41,740 nt of DNA from Mobilicoccus pelagius NBRC 104925 (GCF_000247995.1 NZ_BAFE01000013.1:1-41740); one strand, 5' to 3'. Positions 18,107 through 29,059 are shown, numbered from the stretch's first letter. The notes: a model not told the origin generated them from the letters alone. Numbers and translations are program-made.

Positions 18107-18937
18107 TCACCACAGGTGGAGGAGCTGCCCTCCGAGCCGCACGACGAACGCGCCCACGACGACGAGCAGCACGCCGCGGACGAACTTCGGTCCGAGGGCG
18201 ACGGCGCTGCGCGCCCCCAGGTAGCCACCGAGGACGTTCGCCGCACCCATGACGAGACCGATCCGCCACATCACGGCCCCCTGCGGCAGGAACACGACGA
18301 GCGCGGCGAGGTTGGTCGCGACGTTGGCGATCTTCGCGAGCCCGCTCGCCTCGACGAACGCGTACCCGCAGATGCCGACGAGGGCGACGACGAGGAACGA
18401 GCCCGTCCCCGGCCCGAGGGCGCCGTCGTAGAACCCGATGACCGCCCCGATGAGGGCCGCGGCCCCCATGTGCCGACGTCCGGTGAACCGCATCCGCTGG
18501 ACCTGGCCGATGTCCGGCTTCCACAACGTCCACGCGCCGACGACGACGAGCACGACGAGGATGATCGGCGTGAACGCCTCCTTGTGGAGGATCGACGCGA
18601 CGACCGCGCCACCGCACGACCCCGCGAACGCCGCGAGCGCGAGCGGGACCGCCGTCCGTGTGTCCGGCCGGAGACGCCTCCCGTAGGTGATCGCGCTCGT
18701 CGTCGTCCCGCAGATCGAAGCGAGCTTGTTCGTGGCGAGGAGCTGCACGGGCGCCGCGCCCGGCACGAGGAGCAGGAGGGCGGGCAGCTGGATGAGTCCG
18801 CCGCCGCCCACGACCGCGTCGACCCATCCGGCGAGGAGGGCGGCGCCGGCGAGAGCGAGGAGCAGACCGGCGCCGACCTCCACCCCACCGGAGGCGAGGA
18901 ACGGCAGCGTGGCGTCGACGGTGAGGAGAGCGGGCAC
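18107..18937 (-). CDS. TauE/SafE family sulfite/anion exporter-like permease
   Basis: This 276-aa membrane protein of the TauE/SafE family has about eight hydrophobic helices. The family repeat motif is seen in GWVDAVVGGGGLIQLPALLLL (about residues 37-57) and again as IGFYDGALGPGTGSFLVVALVG near 165-187. LLATNKLASICGT is also conserved. Members are linked to transport of sulfite, sulfoacetate and other small organic sulfur or carboxylate anions; the substrate here is unknown. The start is a GTG, and GAGAAT lies 7 nt upstream, which fits a leaderless message. It is convergent with the flavodoxin-like gene, with 1 nt between the stop codons. Confidence 0.88.
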   Translation of the reverse strand: MPALLTVDATLPFLASGGVEVGAGLLLALAGAALLAGWVDAVVGGGGLIQLPALLLLVPGAAPVQLLATNKLASICGTTTSAITYGRRLRPDTRTAVPLALAAFAGSCGGAVVASILHKEAFTPIILVVLVVVGAWTLWKPDIGQVQRMRFTGRRHMGAAALIGAVIGFYDGALGPGTGSFLVVALVGICGYAFVEASGLAKIANVATNLAALVVFLPQGAVMWRIGLVMGAANVLGGYLGARSAVALGPKFVRGVLLVVVGAFVVRLGGQLLHLW

Positions 18938-19050
18938 GGCCCCGATTCTCCCCCGTCACGCACGTCGCAGGGGAACGGCCCCGGCCGGGCGTGGACGACA
19001 GACACCCGTCGACCCGGCGACCACCCGCGACCCCACCATGGCCCGCGCAG

Positions 19051-19098
19051 ACGACGACGGGCCGCACCCGTTCGACTCGGATGCGGCCCGTGCGTCGT
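19051..19098 (-). terminator. Terminator after proS
   Basis: The arms 19051-19066 and 19082-19098 pair over 16 bp with one bulged base, closing a 15-nt loop. It lies 16 nt after the proS stop. Confidence 0.65.
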
Positions 19099-19113
19099 GC
19101 CCGGGGGCGAGGG

Positions 19114-20907
19114 TCAGTGCTCGCGGACCTCGGCGAGGACCTCGGCGACGACCGCGTCGACCCGCACCTCGCGGCGCTCCCCGCTGCGGCGGTCCTTGAT
19201 CTCGACGACGCCGTCGGCGAGACCGCGGCCGACGACGACGATCGTCGGGACACCGATGATCTCGGCGTCCTTGAACTTGACGCCGGGGCTCACCTTGGGG
19301 CGGTCGTCGTAGATGACGTCGATGCCCTCACCGGAGAGGGATTCGGCCATGCCGGCGGCGGCGTCGAAGATCGCGGCGTCCTTGCCGGTGGCGACGACGT
19401 GGACGTCGGCCGGGCTGACGTTGCGCGGCCAGATGAGACCGGCGTCGTCGTGGTTGCTCTCGGCGATGGCGGCGACGGCACGGCTCACGCCGATGCCGTA
19501 GCTGCCCATCGTCACGGTGACGAGCTTGCCGTTCTCGTCGAGGACCTTGAGGCCGAGCGCCTCGGCGTACTTGCGGCCGAGCTGGAAGATGTGGCCCATC
19601 TCGATGCCGCGGGCGGCGCGGAGGACGCCCTTGCCGTCGGGGCTCGGGTCGCCGTCACGGACCTCCGCGGCCTGCACGGTGCCGTCGGCGATGAAGTCGC
19701 GGCCGTGGACGAGGTCGACGACGTGGAAGCCGGGCTTGTTCGCGCCGGTGGCCCACGCGCTGCCCTCGGCGATGCTGGGATCGAGGAGGTAGCGGACGCC
19801 GGTCTGCTCCTCGCCCTCACCGCGGAGGCCGAGGGCGGCGGGGCCGATGTAGCCACGGACGAGCTCGGGGTGGCGGGCGAAGTCGGCGTCGGTGGCGTCG
19901 TCGATCTCGGCGGGCGCGACCTGCGCCTCGAGGCGCTTCATGTCGACCTGCCGGTCGCCGGGGAGCCCGATGGCGAGCAGCTCGCGGTGCCCGTCGGGGT
20001 GCACGAGGGCGACGACGACGTTCTTCAGGGTGTCGTGCGCCGTCCAGGCGCGACCGTCGGTGCGGGGGCGCTTCTCGTTGAGGACGGCGACGAGCGTGTC
20101 GATCGTCGGGGTGTCGGGCGTTTCGACCTCACAGGCGGCGGGCGTGGCGGCGACGACGTCGGCGGGCACGGGCCCGGCCTGCGGCACGACGACGGCCTCG
20201 ACGTTCGCGGCGTAGCCGGACTCCTCGCAGCGGACGAACGTGTCCTCGCCGTCGGGGCTCACCGCGAGGAACTCCTCGCTCGCCGACCCGCCCATCGCGC
20301 CGGACGTGGCCTTGACGATGACGTAGTCGAAGCCGAGCTTGTCGAAGATGCGAATGTAGGCCTCGCGGTGCCGCTGGTAGGCGGCCTCGAGCCCGGCGTC
20401 GTCGACGTCGAAGCTGTAGGAGTCCTTCATGACGAACTCACGACCGCGGAGGAGGCCGGCGCGGGGACGCGCCTCGTCGCGGTACTTCGTCTGGATCTGG
20501 TACAGCGACAGCGGCAGGTCCTTGTACGAGGAGTAGAGGTCCTTGACCGCGAGGGTGAACATCTCCTCGTGCGTCGGGCCGAGGAGCATGTCGGCGCCCT
20601 TGCGGTCGACGAGGCGGAAGAGGTTGTCGCCGTAATCGGTCCACCGGCCGGTGGCCTCGTAGGGCTCGCGGGGCAGGAGGGCGGGGAACGCGAGTTCCTG
20701 CGCACCGATCGCGTCCATCTCCTCACGGACGATGCCCTCGACCTTGCGCAGCACCCGCAGCCCGAGCGGCAGCCAGCTGTAGACGCCGGGCGCGGCACGC
20801 CGCACGTACCCGGCGCGGACGAGCAGCTTGTGCCCGGGCAGCTCGGCGTCGGCCGGGTCCTCCCGAAGGGTTCGCAGGAACAGGGTCGACATGCGCGAGA
20901 CGGTCAC
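19114..20907 (-). CDS. proS: Prolyl-tRNA synthetase (bacterial type)
   Basis: ProS charges tRNA-Pro with proline. At 597 aa it is the bacterial form with an inserted editing domain between class II motifs 2 and 3. The start region reads [19 protein letters not shown], then [21 protein letters not shown]. Motif 2 is in [27 protein letters not shown]. The editing insertion spans about residues 230-400. Motif 3 is [17 protein letters not shown]. The anticodon-binding domain is C-terminal. The GTG at 20907 is preferred because AGGAG lies 5 nt before it; an in-frame ATG at 20892 would leave the Shine-Dalgarno sequence 20 nt away. In M. tuberculosis proS is in the same general region as dxr-rip1-ispG. 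Confidence 0.95.
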   Translation of the reverse strand: MTVSRMSTLFLRTLREDPADAELPGHKLLVRAGYVRRAAPGVYSWLPLGLRVLRKVEGIVREEMDAIGAQELAFPALLPREPYEATGRWTDYGDNLFRLVDRKGADMLLGPTHEEMFTLAVKDLYSSYKDLPLSLYQIQTKYRDEARPRAGLLRGREFVMKDSYSFDVDDAGLEAAYQRHREAYIRIFDKLGFDYVIVKATSGAMGGSASEEFLAVSPDGEDTFVRCEESGYAANVEAVVVPQAGPVPADVVAATPAACEVETPDTPTIDTLVAVLNEKRPRTDGRAWTAHDTLKNVVVALVHPDGHRELLAIGLPGDRQVDMKRLEAQVAPAEIDDATDADFARHPELVRGYIGPAALGLRGEGEEQTGVRYLLDPSIAEGSAWATGANKPGFHVVDLVHGRDFIADGTVQAAEVRDGDPSPDGKGVLRAARGIEMGHIFQLGRKYAEALGLKVLDENGKLVTVTMGSYGIGVSRAVAAIAESNHDDAGLIWPRNVSPADVHVVATGKDAAIFDAAAGMAESLSGEGIDVIYDDRPKVSPGVKFKDAEIIGVPTIVVVGRGLADGVVEIKDRRSGERREVRVDAVVAEVLAEVREH

Positions 20908-21033
20908 GGTTTCTCCTGGGGATGGGCGGTACCACCGCAGGATATCGGCCGGGGCGCCGCGCCCCGACGCGGTCGTCGCCCCGACACCGTGCCGCAGCCC
21001 GGACGCCGGACGGGCACGACACCCGAAGGTGCC

Positions 21034-21137
21034 GTGGTCGTGCCGTGCCCGTGCCGTGGTCGTGCCGTGCCCGTGCCGTGGTCGTGCCGTGCCCGTGCCG
21101 TGGTCGTGCCGTGCCCGTGCCGTGGTCGTGCTGTGCT
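21034..21137. repeat. 22-bp tandem repeat, four perfect copies plus a degenerate fifth
   Basis: Perfect 22-nt units start at 21034, 21056, 21078 and 21100. A degenerate partial unit runs to about 21137. Each unit is two related 11-mers, GTGCCGTGGTC and GTGCCGTGCCC. The array sits between proS and a decayed transporter gene and appears to have replaced the 3' end of the latter. Confidence 0.9.
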
Positions 21138-21762
21138 CGGCCGGAACGATGTGCGACCAGTCGAGGGCCTTGCCCCGCGTCTTCGGCATCGTGACGATGA
21201 TGAGGAACATCGGCGTGCGGCCGATCTGGTCGACGGCGCACCGAGCGGCACTGCAACTCGATGAAGAGCACCATCGAGAGCGTCGACGCCATGAACACGT
21301 CGTCGGACTTGGCCCCGTACGTCTTGGCGGCCTGACTGTTGATCGCGCCGATGAACGTGTAGTGGACGATCGTGGAGAGCATCGCCGTGCCGAGCACGTG
21401 GAGCACCGACATGGGGTACTCGCGCAGCGTCGTGAGGAGCGGGTTCTCGGCCTTCTCCCTCATCTTCGCCGCGTGCTCCTCGAAGAGTTCGGACCCCTGC
21501 AGGCCCTTGCGCATGAAGAGACCGACGAGGGCGAGGATGCCGCCGAGGACGAACGGGATGCGCCAGCCGGACTCCGCCATCTGCTCGGGGCCGAGGATCT
21601 CCGCGAGCCGGTGGCCGAGGCCCGTCGCGACGATGAACGCGATGCCGATGCCGATGTACATGAACGACACGTACCGGCCACGCGGCCCGGGCGGCGTCAC
21701 CTCGGAGAGGGACGCGGAGGTGTTCGACAGCTCACCACCGGCGGCGATGCCGTGGCCCCCCG
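21138..21762 (-). pseudogene. Degraded MFS transporter (metabolite:H+ symporter type)
   Basis: Translation from about 21762 gives a mid-protein MFS segment. GGHGIAAGGELSNTS corresponds to the family GGEY/GGEW motif that normally follows about 110 residues. Membrane helices follow (VSFMYIGIGIAFIVATGLG, IPFVLGGILALVGLFMRK) and a cytosolic loop [19 protein letters not shown]. After SMVLFIELQ the frame breaks. A shifted frame reads PLGAPS and a further shift reads [12 protein letters not shown], joined at once to [12 protein letters not shown], which resembles the extreme C-terminal end of MFS proteins. So the gene lacks its N-terminus, has at least two frameshifts and an internal deletion, and ends at the 22-bp repeat. 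It is not functional. Confidence 0.75.
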
Positions 21763-21953
21763 GTCGACCGGTGGGAGCGGGGACCGGTCCGCCGACGGCG
21801 GACGGCGCTCGGCGGACGGGACGCCGAACGGCCGGGCGGGACACCGAACGGCACGGACCCGTTCGGACGTTGCCCCGGCCGGGCCCACGCGAACCGCCCG
21901 GGTGCGTTCTCCGCCGACGTCACGAACGGTTCCACATGCGCGCCGGCGGGCGG

Positions 21954-22845
21954 TCAGAAGAGGATCGTCGCGAACCGTTCGACCTCATCGAACCCGACGC
22001 GGCGGTAGGTCGCGAGTGCAGGGGCGTTGTAGCCGTTGACGTAGAGGGTGACGAGCGGGGCGATGCGGCGGGCGTGCTCGACGACTGCGGCCATCGCGGG
22101 CGCCGAGAGTCCGCGGCCGCGATAGTCGGGGTCGACCCACACGCCCTGGATCTGGCACGCGCCGACGCCGACGGAGCCGACGTCGGCCTTGAAGACGACG
22201 CGGCCGTCCTCGATGCGGACGAGGGCGTGCCCGCGGTCGACGAGGGTGGCGACGGCCCGGCGGTAGTACCGCGCGCCGGAGGTGTTGCGGTAGGGCGGGT
22301 AGCCGATCTCCTCGGTGAACATCGCCGCCGATGCGGGGACGAGCACGTCGAGGTCGGCCGGGGTCGCGGGCACGACGAGCGGGTCGGGCTCGACGCCGAG
22401 GGGCCGGTCCGCAGGGACGGCCATGAGCGGCTGTGGCACGCGCAGGTCGGTGGGCGTGGGCCACGTGCCCGCGAGGGCGTCCCACAGCCACGCGACCTCC
22501 ATCGCCTGCCCGAAGATCGAGGAGCACCGCGCGTGATGTCGACGGATGCGGCTCGCGAAAGCGGTCGCCGCGGCCTCGTCGCACCCGACGGGTACGACGT
22601 TCGACGGCACCCAGCAGATCGCTTCGACCTCACCCGCGGGGGCGTAACCGAGGAGGGAGCCGCGGGCCCGGTCGAGGTCGTTCTCCCCGATCCGCGCCGC
22701 GACGTACACGCCGACGGCGGGTCTCCTCGCGCAGATCTCGAGGGCCCGTGCGCGGTCGGCCTCACCGAGCGCACGCACGGCCCGTCCGCCGCGGAGGAGT
22801 CCCACCCGGCGTCTCAGACCACCGGGGCCACCGGCGGACGTGGGG

Positions 22846-22856
<11 letters not shown>
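21954..22856 (-). CDS. GNAT-family acetyltransferase (DUF4081-type, linked to ispG)
   Basis: This 300-aa protein has an N-terminal domain of about 130 residues (with [19 protein letters not shown]) that fits the DUF4081 module. The C-terminal GNAT domain begins [20 protein letters not shown]. The acetyl-CoA loop is [20 protein letters not shown] and the last strand is [20 protein letters not shown]. The gene order ispG then this GNAT is shared with M. tuberculosis (Rv2868c-Rv2867c), which supports orthology. The GTG start at 22856 overlaps the end of ispG by 11 nt, so translation is probably coupled. Its substrate is unknown. Confidence 0.85.
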
Positions 22857-24024
<1,168 letters not shown>

Positions 24025-24135
24025 ACGTCCAAGTATGGAGCACCCTCACGGGAGCCGTCTGGACGGTCCCCGGACGTACGCCGTGACCGTCCGAGGGAGC
24101 GGCTCGAGGACGCGCCCCGCGAACGGGGCACGCGC

Positions 24136-25503
24136 CTACAACCGGACGGGTTCGACGAGGTCGGCGTAGATGAGCAGCACCGACATCGCGATGAGGACGA
24201 GGGACACGGCGTACGTGAGCGGCAGGGCCTTGGCGACGTCGACGTAGCCCGGATCGGGTCGGTGCGTCACGCGGGCGAAGCCCCGCTTGAGCGACTCCCA
24301 CAGCGCGCCGGCGACGTGACCGCCGTCGAGGGGCAGCAACGGGATGAGGTTGAAGACGAAGAGCGCGATGTTGAGTCCGCCGAGGAGGGTCCAGAGCGTC
24401 GCCGCCTTGGCGGTCCACGACACGTCGGGCACACCGGCGTCGCGGGCGACCTCGCCGGAGGCCACCTCGCCGGCGACGCGGCCGACGCCGACGACGCTCA
24501 TCGGCCCGTTCGCGTCGCGCTCCTCGGAGCCGAACGCCGCCTGCCAGATGTCGACCATCTTCTGCGGGAGGGTGAGGACGACCCGACCGGTGCTCTCGAC
24601 GTAGAACCACAGGAACGCGGGCACCTCGGTGACGGAGTGGTACTCGCGCAGCGGCTGGCGGGTGCTCGTGCCGATGAACCCGGCGGTCGTCGTGAGGGCC
24701 TTGCCGGAGTCGTCGAGGCGGGGGCGGCCGCGGTCGTCGAGGACGGGCACCTCGTTGGCGATGGGGGTGACGGTGAGGACGACGTCCTCACCGTCACGGC
24801 GGACCGTGACGGGGACGGGCCTGCCGGCGTGCTCGCGCACGAGACGCCCCACGTCGGCGGGCTCGGCGACCGACTCCCCCGCGACATCGACGACGACGTC
24901 GCCGGGACGCAGGCCCGCGGCCGCGGCCGGTGACGGCGCGTCGGCGCTCGTGCACGGCGCCTGGCCTGCATCGGGATCGGCGGGTACGGGCCGGACGCAC
25001 TGCGAGACCGCCTCGACCCGGGCCCCACGCTCGGGCGTCTGCATGCCGAAGAGGGGGATGACGAACGCGAAGATCAGCGCGGCGATGAGGAGGTTCGTCA
25101 CCGGCCCGCCGAGCATGACGACGATCTTCTGCCACGTCGGCAACCGGTAGAACGCGCGGTGCTCCTCCCCCGGCGCGATCTCGGCGAGGGACTCGTTGCG
25201 GGCCTCGTCGATCATCGCCGCGAGGCGACCCGAGCGGGCCGCGGCGTCCATGTGGCGTTCGGCCTTGGGCGGGAACATGCCGAGCATCCGGACGTACCCG
25301 CCGAGCGGGATCGCCTTGACGCCGTACTCGGTCTCGCCGACGCGCCGCGACCACAGGGTGCGGCCGAAGCCGACCATGTACTGGCTGCAGCGCACGCCGA
25401 AACGCTTGGCGGGGACGAGGTGCCCGATCTCGTGGAGCGCGATGGAGACGCCGATGCCGAGGACCATGAGGAGGACCCCGAGGGCGTAGTACAGGACCGT
25501 CAC
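24136..25503 (-). CDS. rip1: Site-2 intramembrane metalloprotease (RseP/Rip1 family)
   Basis: This zinc metalloprotease cleaves transmembrane anti-sigma factors and similar substrates inside the membrane. The GTG at 25503 is chosen because the product then starts MTVLYYALGVLLMVLG, as in actinobacterial homologues; the GGGAGG upstream is very close (1-2 nt), so the start has some doubt. The HExxH zinc site is at residues 24-28 (HEIGH) in the first helix. The PDZ domain spans about residues 195-300 (SPAAAAGLRPGDVVVDVAGE). The C-terminal motif NLIPLLPLDGGHVAGA carries the LDG active-site loop. At 455 aa the length is standard. It follows dxr by 13 nt and should share its transcript. Confidence 0.93.
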   Translation of the reverse strand: MTVLYYALGVLLMVLGIGVSIALHEIGHLVPAKRFGVRCSQYMVGFGRTLWSRRVGETEYGVKAIPLGGYVRMLGMFPPKAERHMDAAARSGRLAAMIDEARNESLAEIAPGEEHRAFYRLPTWQKIVVMLGGPVTNLLIAALIFAFVIPLFGMQTPERGARVEAVSQCVRPVPADPDAGQAPCTSADAPSPAAAAGLRPGDVVVDVAGESVAEPADVGRLVREHAGRPVPVTVRRDGEDVVLTVTPIANEVPVLDDRGRPRLDDSGKALTTTAGFIGTSTRQPLREYHSVTEVPAFLWFYVESTGRVVLTLPQKMVDIWQAAFGSEERDANGPMSVVGVGRVAGEVASGEVARDAGVPDVSWTAKAATLWTLLGGLNIALFVFNLIPLLPLDGGHVAGALWESLKRGFARVTHRPDPGYVDVAKALPLTYAVSLVLIAMSVLLIYADLVEPVRL

Positions 25504-25516
25504 GCCTCCCAGGATC

Positions 25517-26785
25517 TCAGGCGAGGCCGAGAACCGCCTGAGCGCGACGCCGCGCCCACGTGTCGGCGGCGAGGACGGTCTCGACGTCGTGGGCACGGGT
25601 CTTGTCGTCGACGACGTCGGGCGAGGCCTCCCAGTCGTCGACGACGCGGGTGATCGTGTCGACGATGTCGAGGAAGGAGATCGCGCCGGCGTGGAACGCC
25701 TCGACGCACTCCTCGTTGGCCGCGTTGTACACGGCGGGGAACGTGCCGCCCGCCTCGCCGACGCGCCGCGCGAGACGCACCGCGGGGAACGCCTCGCCGT
25801 CGACGGGTTCGAACCGCCAGTCCTGCGCGCGACTCCAGTCGATGGGGGTCTCGACGTCGACGAGCCGTTCGGGCCACGAGAGGCCGAGGGCGATGGGGAC
25901 GAGCATCGTGGGCAGACCCATCTGGGCGAGCACGGCGCCGTCGTGGAACTCGACCATCGAGTGGATCATCTGCTGTGGGTGGACGACGACGTCGATGCGG
26001 TCCATCGGCACGTCGAAGAGCAGGTGCGCCTCGATGACCTCGAGGCCCTTGTTGACGAGCGTCGCGGAGTTCGTCGTGATGACCTTGCCCATCGCGAAGT
26101 TGGGGTGCGTGAGCGCCTCGGCGGGGGTCACGTGCGCGAGGTCGGCCCGGGAGCGTCCGCGGAACGGCCCGCCGCTCGCCGTGACGACGAGCCGCCGCAC
26201 CTCCCGCGCCGTGCCCGCCCGAAGCGACTGCGCGATGGCGGAGTGCTCGGAGTCGACCGGCACGATCTGTCCCGGCCTGGCCCGGGCGGTGACGAGGTCG
26301 CCGCCGACGATGAGGGACTCCTTGTTCGCGAGCGCGAGGGTCGTGCCCGCCTCCAGCGCGGCGAGGGTCGGCATGAGGCCGATGGAGCCGGTGATGCCGT
26401 TGAGGACGACGTCGGCGGGGCGCATCGCGGCGAGGGTGCTCGCCTGCGGCCCGAACGCGAACTCCGGCTCCCCCATGCGTCCGAGCGCGCGTTCGGCGTC
26501 GTGGATCGCGGAACGCAGCTCGTCCTCCTCGCCGTGGGCGACGGCGACGAACGGCACCTCGAACTCGGCGGCCTGACGGGCGAGGAGCCCCAGGTCGCTG
26601 CCGCCCGCCGACAGGGCGACGACGCGGTACCGCTCGGGGTGTCGACGGCAGATCTCGAGGGCCTGCGTACCGATCGACCCCGTCGAGCCGAGGACGACGA
26701 CGTCACGCCGCTCCGTCACCGCCGGCTCCGACACCCCCTGCGCGAGCGGGGATCCGGTGGGGTGCGGTGCAGGTGTCGACGTCAT
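25517..26785 (-). CDS. dxr: 1-deoxy-D-xylulose 5-phosphate reductoisomerase Dxr (IspC)
   Basis: Dxr makes 2-C-methyl-D-erythritol 4-phosphate with NADPH, the first committed MEP-pathway step. The 422-aa product has the NADPH loop VVLGSTGSIGTQALEI, the NKESLIVGG motif, the catalytic DSEHSAIAQ segment and ASGGPFRGRS, followed by HPNFAMGKVITTNSATLVNKGLE. A 25-residue polar N-terminal extension precedes the Rossmann fold. The ATG at 26785 is preferred over the GTG at 26791 because CACGAT ends 6 nt before it, as at other leaderless genes here. It heads the dxr-rip1-ispG-GNAT block. Confidence 0.95.
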   Translation of the reverse strand: MTSTPAPHPTGSPLAQGVSEPAVTERRDVVVLGSTGSIGTQALEICRRHPERYRVVALSAGGSDLGLLARQAAEFEVPFVAVAHGEEDELRSAIHDAERALGRMGEPEFAFGPQASTLAAMRPADVVLNGITGSIGLMPTLAALEAGTTLALANKESLIVGGDLVTARARPGQIVPVDSEHSAIAQSLRAGTAREVRRLVVTASGGPFRGRSRADLAHVTPAEALTHPNFAMGKVITTNSATLVNKGLEVIEAHLLFDVPMDRIDVVVHPQQMIHSMVEFHDGAVLAQMGLPTMLVPIALGLSWPERLVDVETPIDWSRAQDWRFEPVDGEAFPAVRLARRVGEAGGTFPAVYNAANEECVEAFHAGAISFLDIVDTITRVVDDWEASPDVVDDKTRAHDVETVLAADTWARRRAQAVLGLA

Positions 26786-26791
26786 GGCCAC

Positions 26792-26797
26792 ATCGTG
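26792..26797 (-). promoter_or_regulatory. Candidate leaderless -10 box CACGAT for dxr
   Basis: On the minus strand CACGAT ends 6 nt before the ATG at 26785. The same hexamer at the same spacing precedes the serine hydrolase (28918) and amylosucrase (14711) starts. Confidence 0.35.
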
Positions 26798-26867
26798 GCA
26801 GAGGCCACCGACGACCGGGCGGGCCAGCCTGCACCGAGCGTCCGCCGACTCCGCTCGGTAAGCCCGT

Positions 26868-27333
26868 TCACCTCTCTGCGGACCGAGCGGGGCCGGTCTG
26901 GGCGACGGCCCGAGCCTTCACGGCACAGCGGTGGCCCGTGAGGGGGAGCCCACGTCGTCGCGAGGGTCGTACCGACCGCTCCGGACGCGCCTGGCGGTCC
27001 ACCGCGACCACGGCCAGGAGCAGGGCACCCCCGCCCCCGAACTGGGCGGGGTCCCGCTCTCCACCCGCCCGGTGGGCCGCGCGGACGGTCACGACGTCCT
27101 CGCACGTCACGAACGACGGCAACACCGTGGCGAACAGGATCAGGTCTTCGCCCAGGAGACGCTCGGACCGGTCGAGCCGCGTGGCATTCGTGAGCCACCA
27201 CTCCTCGTGAGCGACGTCGATGCTGCCCGGCCACACGATCACCGACCGCGAGAGCCGGATGAGCGGAAAGCAGACCACGAGGGGGAGGACGACACTCGTG
27301 GCGACGCCACGTGGAGAGCGAGGAGGAGGCCAT
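26868..27333 (-). pseudogene. Hypothetical small membrane protein, probably frameshifted near its start
   Basis: From 27305 down to 26868 one minus-strand frame is clearly coding: third positions are mostly G/C and the product is protein-like, with a helix at SVVLPLVVCFPLI, then IVWPGSIDVAHEEWWL and LILFATVLPSF. That frame has no good start: its nearest GTG (27368) lacks a Shine-Dalgarno sequence and the codons between 27368 and 27306 are atypical (CCT, TCT, CCA). An ATG at 27333 with GGAGG 3 nt upstream is in another frame, with typical codons for nine residues (MASSSLSTW). One extra C at about 27306 would join the two into a protein of about 154 aa. So this is a frameshifted gene, a sequencing error, or a gene with an odd start. 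Function unknown. Confidence 0.5.
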
Positions 27334-27406
27334 CGCCCTCCGTTCTCGCCCGTGGGTGCCGACCTCACCCCGGGGCCACGCAGGGCGACCCTCGGGACGA
27401 GTGTCG

Positions 27407-28918
27407 TCAGCGGCGTGCCGCGTCCTGCCGGTAGCGGGCAAAGAACTCCTCCTCGCGCCACTGGGTGACGCCGCCGGAGCGCACCGCGACGGGAGCACCG
27501 GCGTCGTCGCGCGCGACGTGCCACAACTCCCCAGGTGCCCCGAACCCGTCCTGCGGGCGGGCGGTGAGGGTGTCGGCATCGACGATGCGGAGATCCTGGT
27601 GCTCGAACGTCGGGTCCGGGGAGTCCGGGGAGTACGCGACGAGGCGGTCACCGAGCATCCGGATGTCGAGGTAGCCCCACGAGCACACGAACCGGCCGGT
27701 GAAGCTCTCCGGATCGATGCCCGCCGCGGCGGCGTCCTGCGGGGCCGACCCGAGGGGCGCACCGGCGGGCAGGGAGCGGGCGGCGGCCTCGTCGTCGGTC
27801 GGCATCGCCTCCCGCGCGGCGAGGTCGATGAGCTTGAGGAGCCCCGTCGCGAGTTCGGCCGCGGGGCCGCCCGTCTGGTTGGTGAGGACACAGACGACGA
27901 GCCCGGTGACCGGGTCGACGAGCGTACGGGTGATGAAGCCGGGGAAACCGCCGGAGTGGCCGACGATCCGGCGTCCGCCGATCTCGTCGAGGATGAGGCC
28001 GAGGCCGTACCGCCCCTGCTCCTTGCCGTCGACGACCAGGATCGACTCGTCTCGCTGCATGAGGCGCTTGCTCGCGTCGGTGAGGAGCCGGTCGTCGCCG
28101 AGGGCGTGCGCGGCGGCGTAGGCGGAGAGGTCCTCGGCGCACGCGACGAACCCCGTCGCCGGGGCCATGCCGAACGTCGAGGGGTTCGCGAGCACGAACG
28201 GCGGCTCGTCCTCGTCCCGCCCGAAAAGACCGGAGTGGCCCCACGCGCACTCCTCGGTGGGCACGTCGTCGATGTCGACGTGGACGCGGGAGAGGCCGAG
28301 AGGGTCGAGGATCCGCGAGCGCACGGCCTCTTCGTAGGAGCTGCCCGCGGCGCGCGCGACGACGATGCCGAGCAGGCTGTACCCGACGTTCGTGTACTTG
28401 AAGTGTGTGTTCGGCTCGAGGACCCGCCCCTCCCCCGGGAGTCGCGCGAGGAGCTCCTCGACCGTCGGGAAGTCGCCGAGGTGCTGCCAGAAGTCGGCGT
28501 CCTCGCCGTCACGGACGATGCCGGCCTGGTGCCCGAGGAGCTCACGCACCGTGACGGACCCGAGGGCGTGGTCGGCGAGCTCCGGCACCCAACGGGCGAC
28601 ACGGTCGTCGAGGCCGAGCACCCCGTCCTCGCGCAGCTGCATCGCCGCCGTCGCCGTGAACGTCTTCGAGTGCGAGGCGACGCGGAAGAGATGGCGCGTC
28701 GTGAGCGGGACGTCGTTCTCGACGTCGGCGCTGCCGAACGCCGCCGACACCCCGATCCCCTCCCCCACCCGGATGCACACCTGCACCCCGGGCACCCGCA
28801 GCTGTCGGCGGCGGAGGTCGACCCAGGCGGTGAGCGCCTCGGCGGAGTCGCGGACGGCCGTGAGCAACCGCTCGCGGGAGGGGGTGGTGGCGCGGACGTC
28901 GTCGGGGGTCGTGGTCAT
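27407..28918 (-). CDS. Class C beta-lactamase-related serine hydrolase
   Basis: This 503-aa protein belongs to the beta-lactamase/penicillin-binding-protein-like serine hydrolase family, which includes esterases and D-amino peptidases as well as beta-lactamases. The nucleophile motif SxxK is S82-H-S-K85 in FRVASHSKTF. The tyrosine motif YxN is in FKYTNVGYSLLG, and the third motif is HSGGFPG. A C-terminal beta domain of about 120 residues follows (FTGRFVCSWGYLDIR), as in stand-alone hydrolases of this family. No signal peptide is seen, so the protein is predicted cytosolic, which argues against a role in beta-lactam resistance. GGGGGG adjoins the ATG and CACGAT lies 6 nt upstream. Confidence 0.87.
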   Translation of the reverse strand: MTTTPDDVRATTPSRERLLTAVRDSAEALTAWVDLRRRQLRVPGVQVCIRVGEGIGVSAAFGSADVENDVPLTTRHLFRVASHSKTFTATAAMQLREDGVLGLDDRVARWVPELADHALGSVTVRELLGHQAGIVRDGEDADFWQHLGDFPTVEELLARLPGEGRVLEPNTHFKYTNVGYSLLGIVVARAAGSSYEEAVRSRILDPLGLSRVHVDIDDVPTEECAWGHSGLFGRDEDEPPFVLANPSTFGMAPATGFVACAEDLSAYAAAHALGDDRLLTDASKRLMQRDESILVVDGKEQGRYGLGLILDEIGGRRIVGHSGGFPGFITRTLVDPVTGLVVCVLTNQTGGPAAELATGLLKLIDLAAREAMPTDDEAAARSLPAGAPLGSAPQDAAAAGIDPESFTGRFVCSWGYLDIRMLGDRLVAYSPDSPDPTFEHQDLRIVDADTLTARPQDGFGAPGELWHVARDDAGAPVAVRSGGVTQWREEEFFARYRQDAARR

Positions 28919-28924
28919 CCCCCC

Positions 28925-28930
28925 ATCGTG
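28925..28930 (-). promoter_or_regulatory. Candidate leaderless -10 box CACGAT for the serine hydrolase
   Basis: CACGAT on the minus strand ends 6 nt before the ATG at 28918, the same hexamer and spacing as for dxr. Confidence 0.35.
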
Positions 28931-29019
28931 CCCGCGGGTCTCGTGACACGTTCCCGTTTCGCCGGATCACGCCGGGTCGAGGACGCGGCGTCGCGTGGAG
29001 TGTTCAGGTCGCGGACATG

Positions 29020-29059
29020 CCGGAGGGGGCCGGCGCCTCACGGCTCCGGCCCCCTCCGG
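29020..29059. terminator. Terminator after the 23-codon gene
   Basis: A perfect 14-bp stem (29020-29033 with 29046-29059) has a 12-nt loop. It starts 14 nt after the stop codon of the minus-strand small gene. There is no T-run. Confidence 0.7.

Noticed and set aside
18907-19050. A short gene between TauE and proS
   Set aside because: No start with a Shine-Dalgarno sequence or leaderless box and no protein-like frame; it holds the TauE promoter side and the terminator of proS.
21034-21137. A CRISPR array
   Set aside because: The 22-bp units are directly contiguous with no spacers.
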